Positions 58,703 through 64,000 of a DNA stretch of 64,000 nt are shown here, in pieces. Position 1 is the first letter of the stretch. Each line of letters opens with the position of its first letter. Both the position numbers and the translations under genes were made by a program. The notes beneath the pieces are model-generated. The model was not told the origin of the DNA. It made no database searches and saw only the letters and a list, made by a program, of their open reading frames with translations. This DNA is from Paenibacillus camerounensis (GTDB lineage: Bacteria > Bacillota > Bacilli > Paenibacillales > Paenibacillaceae), in the NCBI RefSeq assembly GCF_000723885.1, contig NZ_CCDG010000021.1, positions 62,001 through 126,000 of the forward strand. Reading direction: 5' to 3'.

Positions 58703-59839
58703 ATGAAAGCTGTTACTTATCAGGGAAAGAAGAAAGTGGAAGTGAAAGAAGTTGCTGATGCCAAGCTGGAGAAAAAGGATGATATACTAATCCGGGTAAC
58801 TTCTACAGCCATTTGCGGTTCGGATCTGCATATTTACAATGGGGCAATTCCCGGCATGCATGATGATTATGTCATCGGGCATGAGCCGATGGGGATTGTT
58901 GAGGATGTCGGGCCGGATATAACCAAAGTCAAAAAAGGGGACCGCGTTATTATTCCGTTCAATGTTGCCTGCGGACACTGTTATTTCTGCCAACATGAGA
59001 TGGAGAGCCAGTGCGATCACGCTAACGATGCCAAGGATACCGGCGGGATGCTCGGTTATTCCGATTCGTATGGCGGATTTGCCGGAGGGCAGGCAGAGCT
59101 GCTTCGTGTGCCTTATGGTAACTTCGGGCCGTTTGTGGTTCCGGAGGATGCGGAGATGGAGGATGAAAAGCTGCTTTTCCTGTCTGACATTGTACCGACT
59201 GCCTGGTGGGGCGTTGAGCATGCAGAAGTCAAACCCGGAGATACGGTAATTGTACTGGGCTGTGGTCCGGTCGGCCTGCTGACACAGAAGTTTGCCTGGA
59301 TGAAGGGCGCTTCGCGGGTTATTGCTGTTGATCATGTGCCATACCGGCTGGAGCATGCCAGACGGACCAACAATGTCGAGATTTTTAATTTTGAAAAGAT
59401 CAAGGACATAGAGGTCCATCTTAAGGAGATTACGCACGGCGGTGCAGATGTGGTTATTGACTGTGTAGGCCTTGATGCCAAGAAGACAGTGGTAGAAAAG
59501 GTAGAGACCGCTCTGATGCTCCAGGGAGGCTCACTCGGCGCATTCCGGATTGCATCGGAGGTAGTACGCAAGTTTGGTACGATTCAGCTTATCGGTGTCT
59601 ATGGCCTTAACTATAACATGTTCCCGCTGGGTCATCTGTTTGAGCGCAATGTAAGCCTCAAAATGGGCCAGGCGCCGGTTATCCATTACATGCCGCTCCT
59701 GTATCAGATGATCAAGGAAGGCAAGTTCGATCCTACGGATATTATCACCCACCGTCTTCCTATCAGCCAGGGAGATCATGCCTATAAGGTGTTTGGGGAG
59801 AAGGAAGAGGACTGTATCAAGGTTATACTGAAGCCATAG
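58703..59839 (+). CDS. Zinc-dependent alcohol/formaldehyde dehydrogenase
   Basis: A 378-residue medium-chain dehydrogenase. Catalytic zinc Cys in STAICGSDLH and His-Glu in GHEPMG; structural zinc by CGHCYFCQHEMESQC (three Cys seen) ; NAD motif VIVLGCGPVGLLTQ followed by Asp in VIAVDH. The long insertion GGMLGYSDSYGGFAGGQAE marks the glutathione-independent formaldehyde-dehydrogenase-like group. The ATG at 58703 follows GAAGGAGTG; the reading from GTG 58691 lies in that site. It has its own terminator. Confidence 0.88.
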   Translation: MKAVTYQGKKKVEVKEVADAKLEKKDDILIRVTSTAICGSDLHIYNGAIPGMHDDYVIGHEPMGIVEDVGPDITKVKKGDRVIIPFNVACGHCYFCQHEMESQCDHANDAKDTGGMLGYSDSYGGFAGGQAELLRVPYGNFGPFVVPEDAEMEDEKLLFLSDIVPTAWWGVEHAEVKPGDTVIVLGCGPVGLLTQKFAWMKGASRVIAVDHVPYRLEHARRTNNVEIFNFEKIKDIEVHLKEITHGGADVVIDCVGLDAKKTVVEKVETALMLQGGSLGAFRIASEVVRKFGTIQLIGVYGLNYNMFPLGHLFERNVSLKMGQAPVIHYMPLLYQMIKEGKFDPTDIITHRLPISQGDHAYKVFGEKEEDCIKVILKP

Positions 59840-59864
59840 CAGGCACATCGAGTGAGCAGAGACA

Positions 59865-59892
59865 GCCTGCCGGATCATCCGGCGGGTTTTTT
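59865..59892 (+). terminator. Terminator after the dehydrogenase
   Basis: CCTGCCGGA pairs with TCCGGCGGG around TCA, then a six-T run. Confidence 0.9.
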
Positions 59893-59973
59893 GGTTGACT
59901 GAAAGGGTAACCAGGATATAAGCTCTAAGTTAGGTTTGATTTATGCTCTTTATATCTGAAAGGAAGCTGCTCT

Positions 59974-60888
59974 GTGAATTTCAAAAAACCGCCGGTTCCG
60001 GTTCCGCTGCTCATGCTGATCGGAATTGTAGCCATCTCATTCTCTGCTATTTTTATAAAATGGTCCTCTGCCCCTGCTTCCATACAGGGCATGTACCGCC
60101 TGCTGTTCACCTCACTGCTGATGCTGCCCTTTGTCCGGCCATACAGCGGAGCTGCCTTCGCGCTTAAGAAGAAAGACTGGCTCCTGCTCGGGTTCTCCGG
60201 AGTCATGCTGGCGCTGCATTTCCTGCTGTGGATGGGCTCGCTTAAGTTCACCTCTGTAGCAAGTTCAACAATGATTATGGCGCTGGAGCCGGTATTCATT
60301 ATGATCGGTTCGTATGTGCTGTATAAGGAAAGAAGCACCAAATCAGCGATTCTGGGCCTGGGGATTGCAATATTCGGAACGGTCTTCATCGGCTGGGGCG
60401 ACATCGGGCTGTCAGCAGATAATATAAAAGGTGACCTGCTGTCGGTTGGCGGCACAATCGCGGTCTCCGTGCATATGATGGTTGGCCAGCGTCTGGTCTC
60501 CCGTATGCCTTCTTATTTGTACAGCCTGATTGTATTCATCTCTGCTTCCGTTGTTTTTGCCGTGTACAATCTGGTAGCCGGAATCCCGTTCTTTGACTAT
60601 CCGCCGAAGGAGTGGGGCATCTTTGTACTTCTGGCGATTGTGCCGACCGTATTCGGTCATATCCTGTTCAATTGGCTGCTGCAGTACGTATCAGCTACGA
60701 CAGTCTCCATGAACATTCTCGGTGAGCCTGTCGGTGCCAGTATTCTGGCCTTCCTGCTGCTTGGTGAGAAGCTCAACGGCCTGCAGTGGACAGGCGGACT
60801 CCTTGTCATGAGCGGACTGGCTGTCTATCTGTATGCCGGCCGTAAAAAAGCAGCACAAATTGCTGAGCCGCTGCCATCCGCATCATAA
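59974..60888 (+). CDS. EamA/DMT-family transporter
   Basis: A 304-residue drug/metabolite transporter with ten membrane segments in two EamA repeats (about 10-140 and 155-290); AISFSAIFIKWSSAPASIQGMYRLLFTSLLMLP and LGEPVGASILAFLLLGEKLNGLQWTGGLLVMSGL are typical. Probably an exporter; substrate unknown. GTG 59974 follows AAAGGAAG. It is followed at 51 bases by a methyltransferase gene, perhaps cotranscribed. Confidence 0.88.
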   Translation: MNFKKPPVPVPLLMLIGIVAISFSAIFIKWSSAPASIQGMYRLLFTSLLMLPFVRPYSGAAFALKKKDWLLLGFSGVMLALHFLLWMGSLKFTSVASSTMIMALEPVFIMIGSYVLYKERSTKSAILGLGIAIFGTVFIGWGDIGLSADNIKGDLLSVGGTIAVSVHMMVGQRLVSRMPSYLYSLIVFISASVVFAVYNLVAGIPFFDYPPKEWGIFVLLAIVPTVFGHILFNWLLQYVSATTVSMNILGEPVGASILAFLLLGEKLNGLQWTGGLLVMSGLAVYLYAGRKKAAQIAEPLPSAS

Positions 60889-60938
60889 GAGTATTCAGAC
60901 AAGCTTCAGATTAATTACATAAAGGGGTACTTAATATA

Positions 60939-61775
60939 ATGAATGAACAGAATTTGAATGAAGGACAGGAACAGCAGGCTGTGGTCCCGTCTAGTGAAGA
61001 GACATGGAACGAGGATACTTATGCTGCCTGGACGGGCAGGTTCGGGACACCGGCAGAAGCGGCTGCCAAGCTGAACAAAGACCCGCAGGGCAGATTGTTT
61101 CCGCTCCATCCTTATCTGGGGGAAGTTCAGGGCAAGAAGATTATGAATCTCATGGGTTCCAACGGGATGAAGGGTGTTGCACTCGCTCTGCTGGGTGCAG
61201 ATGTAAGTGTGGCTGATTTCTCTGAAGCCAATGCAAGGTATGCGGCAGAGCTGGCAGAAGCAGCCGGAGTCGGTCTCGATTATATCGTGTCAGATGTTCT
61301 AAAGCTGCCGGAAGAGATACTGGACGGTTCTTACGATATTGTATTTGCCGAGATGGGCATTATCCATTATTTCACCGACCTTGCACCGTTCATGGACACG
61401 GTCTGCCGGCTGCTTACTTCCGGAGGACGGTTCGTCCTGCGTGATTTTCACCCCGTTACAACCAAGCTGATATCCTCAAAAGGCTCCACCGCGAAGGTGC
61501 GCAAGCATAAGGTGGACGGTGATTATTTCGATACTTCACTGGAGGAGAAGAGGGTCTCCTACTCCAAATACCTTCCGGCTTCCGCCCATATTCCCGGAAG
61601 CGAATTGAAGCAAAGTGTCGTATACTGGCGGCGCTGGACACTTGGCGAGCTGGTGACGGCAGCGGCACGCAGCGGGCTTGTCATCTGCGAGCTGGCGGAG
61701 GAGCCGAACCTGTCCTCCGATGTGTATGACAAAGGCATCCCCAAAACCTTTACTCTGGTGGCCGAAAAGAGATAG
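60939..61775 (+). CDS. Class I SAM-dependent methyltransferase
   Basis: A 278-residue methyltransferase. The SAM site is NLMGSNGMKGVALALLGADVSVADFSEANARYAAEL (motif I altered from the usual E/DxGxGxG to N-L-M-G-S-N-G), followed by DYIVSDVLKLP and DIVFAEMGIIHYFTDLAPFMDTV. Target unknown. AAAGGGG precedes the ATG; the terminator follows. Confidence 0.86.
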   Translation: MNEQNLNEGQEQQAVVPSSEETWNEDTYAAWTGRFGTPAEAAAKLNKDPQGRLFPLHPYLGEVQGKKIMNLMGSNGMKGVALALLGADVSVADFSEANARYAAELAEAAGVGLDYIVSDVLKLPEEILDGSYDIVFAEMGIIHYFTDLAPFMDTVCRLLTSGGRFVLRDFHPVTTKLISSKGSTAKVRKHKVDGDYFDTSLEEKRVSYSKYLPASAHIPGSELKQSVVYWRRWTLGELVTAAARSGLVICELAEEPNLSSDVYDKGIPKTFTLVAEKR

Positions 61776-61785
61776 ACATAAATAA

Positions 61786-61839
61786 ACGGACTGTACCTTT
61801 AGTGCTTTTTGTAAAAGCTGAAGGGACAGTCCGTTTTTA
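61786..61839 (+). terminator. Terminator after the methyltransferase
   Basis: ACGGACTGT pairs with ACAGTCCGT, with CCTTT and CTTTT stems inside, then TTTTTATT. Confidence 0.85.
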
Positions 61840-61860
61840 TTATTTATATACTTAATAGAG

Positions 61861-62763
61861 TTAATTATTAATCTGGTGATTTATTTCTGCGGCCATATCG
61901 ATGAAAGCCTGCTGCAGCGGCGTTAATGCGTGATCCTTGCGCCAGGCGTAAGCAAAGCGGGCTGCTGGCGGCACTATGCCGGGCAAGGGGGAACAACGCA
62001 GCCTGCCCAGAGCCAGCTCGGTTTCGATGCCTGCTTTGGCGAATATACCAACCGTTCCGCCCTCCATGACCATCCCTTTATAGGCTTCAGGGGAGTTTAC
62101 AATAGCATGATTCCATAGCCGTACAGCATTGGCCTGTGCCCAGCTGTCAGCAGCATTAGCCAGATAAGTGGCTTGTTCGTGCTGAATCCACGGCTCAAGC
62201 GCTACAAGCTCTGGAGTCAGCTCTGATTCTTGGGATAGGGGATGTTCGGGAGCAAAAATGAGCACCGTCTCATCCGGGGCGATGTCCTGTGTCTGAAAGG
62301 CTTCATTATCATTATCCGTCATATGAAGCACCGCGAGCTGAATATCCCGGCTGCGCAGCCGCTCCCTGAGCGAAGCGTCATTGTGTACGTTCAGAGTGAC
62401 ATCGATTCCCGGGTGAAGGTGGATGAATCGGGACAGTATTTTTGGCAAAGTATATGTACCAGGTATATAGGAAGCTTCCAGCTCCAGATTACCGGATGAA
62501 AGGGACGAGAACTGCTTTAGACTCCGTTCAGCTTCCACCGCAAGCGACACAATCCGCACAGCATACTGGTAAAGCGCCCGGCCGGCATCCGTCAAGAGAA
62601 CACGTCCGCTGCGGTATTGGAACAGGGAGGTTCCGAGCTCCGTCTCCAGGCTTTTCATATGGAAGGAAACCGTGGGCTGCTTTAGGCCGAGCTCGGCGGC
62701 TACATCTGTAACTTTCTTATATTTTTCAATCAGGACGACGATTTGCAGTTTAGTTATATTCAT
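61861..62763 (-). CDS. LysR family transcriptional regulator
   Basis: A 300-residue regulator. Helix-turn-helix KVTDVAAELGLKQPTVSFHMKSLETELGTSLFQYR and an effector domain (LELEASYIPGTYTLPKILSRFIHLHPGIDVTLNVHND) of the CysL/YwfK-like type. The only near neighbour upstream is pstS, 252 bases away on the other strand; a link is possible, but Pho regulation of pst normally runs through PhoP. TTTCTCC-type ribosome site (GGAGGAAAGTC on its strand) precedes the ATG. Confidence 0.9.
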   Translation of the reverse strand: MNITKLQIVVLIEKYKKVTDVAAELGLKQPTVSFHMKSLETELGTSLFQYRSGRVLLTDAGRALYQYAVRIVSLAVEAERSLKQFSSLSSGNLELEASYIPGTYTLPKILSRFIHLHPGIDVTLNVHNDASLRERLRSRDIQLAVLHMTDNDNEAFQTQDIAPDETVLIFAPEHPLSQESELTPELVALEPWIQHEQATYLANAADSWAQANAVRLWNHAIVNSPEAYKGMVMEGGTVGIFAKAGIETELALGRLRCSPLPGIVPPAARFAYAWRKDHALTPLQQAFIDMAAEINHQINN

Positions 62764-63015
62764 GACTTTCCTCCGCTTAAATGGTGAACAGATGTTACTT
62801 TATCTATCTAATATAGATTATATCTATAACAATATACATTTTCTATTAGTATTTTTATCTTTCGCTTTACAAAACGCAGACTTTTATCTAACGAACGGGT
62901 TCTAGAATAAGAAGAGTAAAGCGGAGAGACAACATAGAGGAAGCTTCCAAAGTGAGTTTTGTAGAAGCAGATTCAATGGTGCACTAAAACACAAACTTTA
63001 GGAGGAACAAAATCA

Positions 63016-63969
63016 ATGCAATTCAGAAAATCGTGGATCATGGCTCTGGCACTAACAAGCGTAGTAGCACTTTCGGCATGCGGTAACAGCAACAATGCGG
63101 CAACTAATAACGGGGGCAACAACGCAGCTGCGACAAACACACCTACAGAGAGCAGCAGCGGTGCAGACTTAAGCGGATCGATCCTGGCTTCAGGTTCTAC
63201 AGCATTACAACCATTGGTTGAACTGGCAGCTGAAAGCTTCATGGATGCTAACAGCGGCGTTGATATTCAGGTTCAAGGCGGCGGCAGCGGTACCGGTCTT
63301 ACTCAGGTTTCTGAAGGCCAGGTAGATATCGGTAACTCTGACGTATTCGCAGAAGAGAAATTGAAGGATGCCGATGCTGCAAAAGCGGAAGCACTCGTAG
63401 ACCATCAGGTAGCGGTTGTTGCAATCGCAGCAGTATCTAACCCGGATGCAGGTGTTGACAGCTTGACCAAACAGCAGCTGGTTGATATTTTCACCGGTAA
63501 AATCACTAACTGGAGCGAAGTTGGCGGTACCGACCAGGCGATTCAGATCATCAACCGTCCAAGCAGCTCCGGTACACGTGCTACCTTTGAAGCATTCGCA
63601 CTCGGAACGAAGACAGAAGACCTTCAAGGTTCCGTACAAGAGGATTCCTCCGGTACTGTTAAGAAGATGATCGGCGAAACACCGGGAGCAATCGGTTACC
63701 TTGCATTGTCCTACCTCGATGACACTATTAAGACTATTAACTATGACGGCGTTGAGCCTTCCGTAGACAACGTAGTGAGCGGTGATTATCCGGTATGGGC
63801 ATACCAGCACATGTACACTAACGGTGAACCTAATGAAGTTGTAAAAGCATTCCTTGATTACATGCTGACTGATGAAGTACAGAACGGTGATGTTGTTGAG
63901 CTGGGATACATTCCTGCTTCTGCAATGCAGGTTTCCCGTGATGTAGAAGGTAACGTAACAGCGAAATAA
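63016..63969 (+). CDS. pstS: Phosphate ABC transporter binding protein PstS
   Basis: A 317-residue lipoprotein capturing inorganic phosphate for PstCAB. Lipobox VALSACGN (Cys near 22), an Asn/Ala/Thr-rich linker, then the PstS domain: ILASGSTALQPLVELAAESFM, GSGTGLTQVSEGQVDIGNSDVFAEE, and NRPSSSGTRATFEAFALG, which together form the phosphate site. AGGAGG precedes the ATG. The window ends 31 bases later, so pstC, pstA and pstB are probably just outside. I could not define a PhoP box. Confidence 0.95.
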   Translation: MQFRKSWIMALALTSVVALSACGNSNNAATNNGGNNAAATNTPTESSSGADLSGSILASGSTALQPLVELAAESFMDANSGVDIQVQGGGSGTGLTQVSEGQVDIGNSDVFAEEKLKDADAAKAEALVDHQVAVVAIAAVSNPDAGVDSLTKQQLVDIFTGKITNWSEVGGTDQAIQIINRPSSSGTRATFEAFALGTKTEDLQGSVQEDSSGTVKKMIGETPGAIGYLALSYLDDTIKTINYDGVEPSVDNVVSGDYPVWAYQHMYTNGEPNEVVKAFLDYMLTDEVQNGDVVELGYIPASAMQVSRDVEGNVTAK

Positions 63970-64000
63970 ACCAGGCTTAACACAGGATATTATCCAGTAG

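Noticed and set aside
1..64000. CRISPR array, prophage, insertion sequence, rRNA or tRNA genes
   Set aside because: No regularly spaced direct repeats, transposase, phage structural genes or rRNA/tRNA sequence were seen; the two recombinases have no mobile-element context.

Overview
The window looks like a chromosome segment from a spore-forming, low-to-moderate GC Gram-positive of the Paenibacillaceae, most likely Paenibacillus. The reasons are: a cwlJ-gerQ spore germination pair behind a SigK/SigE-like promoter; ydaO-type c-di-AMP and preQ1-I riboswitches; a XerS-like recombinase; lipoprotein-anchored binding proteins; near-consensus AGGAGG ribosome sites; and many TTG and GTG starts. Base composition is about half G+C throughout. 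There is no rRNA, no tRNA I could recognise, no insertion sequence, no prophage and no CRISPR array. The window is almost entirely intact single-copy genes.

Layout. 1-4.5 kb: a gene tail, a secreted polysaccharide deacetylase, an old-yellow-enzyme reductase, then pyrK-pyrD (class 1B dihydroorotate dehydrogenase) and an LpdD-like protein behind a perfect Fnr/CRP-type box. 4.5-6.4 kb: pspA-DUF350-DUF4178, a membrane-stress set. 6.4-8.4 kb: moeA-mobB for molybdenum cofactor. 8.5-17 kb: a cupin, a YkgJ-like/pentapeptide protein, XerS, GNAT, AbrB-type membrane protein, Gfo/Idh oxidoreductase, WYL regulator and zinc-ribbon protein. 15.7-18.9 kb: an MFS exporter divergent from an SgrR-like regulator. 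19-31.7 kb: assorted metabolism and transport, an autoregulated XRE/membrane-protein pair, an unusual repeat protein, a LysR/permease divergent pair and a second tyrosine recombinase. 31.9-39.4 kb: lactate dehydrogenase, an amino-acid permease, a sensor-like lipoprotein, an Fnr-boxed Cys-rich miniprotein, and cwlJ-gerQ. 39.6-44.4 kb: a CorC/HlyC-type protein with an overlapping leader ORF, an MHYT histidine kinase and bdbD-bdbC. 44.6-46.8 kb: c-di-AMP riboswitch and kimA. 46.9-52 kb: a Fur-controlled siderophore-iron uptake set. 52-56.2 kb: murB and the preQ1-riboswitch-controlled queFCDE operon. 56.3-64 kb: mixed genes ending in pstS at the edge.

Genes that act together: PyrK passes electrons from PyrD to NAD+. 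MoeA and MobB finish molybdenum cofactor. QueD, QueE, QueC and QueF convert GTP-derived precursor to preQ1. The binding protein, two FecCD permeases, ATPase and FhuF-like reductase import and release siderophore iron. CwlJ needs GerQ in the spore coat. BdbD and BdbC form an extracytoplasmic disulfide relay.

The best leads beyond routine annotation are two perfect TGTGA-N6-TCACA boxes, one placed as a class II Fnr promoter before a Cys-rich 58-residue protein; a four-copy dyad GTTAACATA-N8-TATGTTAAC with constant spacing; a 29-nt two-copy intergenic repeat; and a leader peptide that overlaps the start of the CorC-like gene through a hairpin covering its ribosome site.
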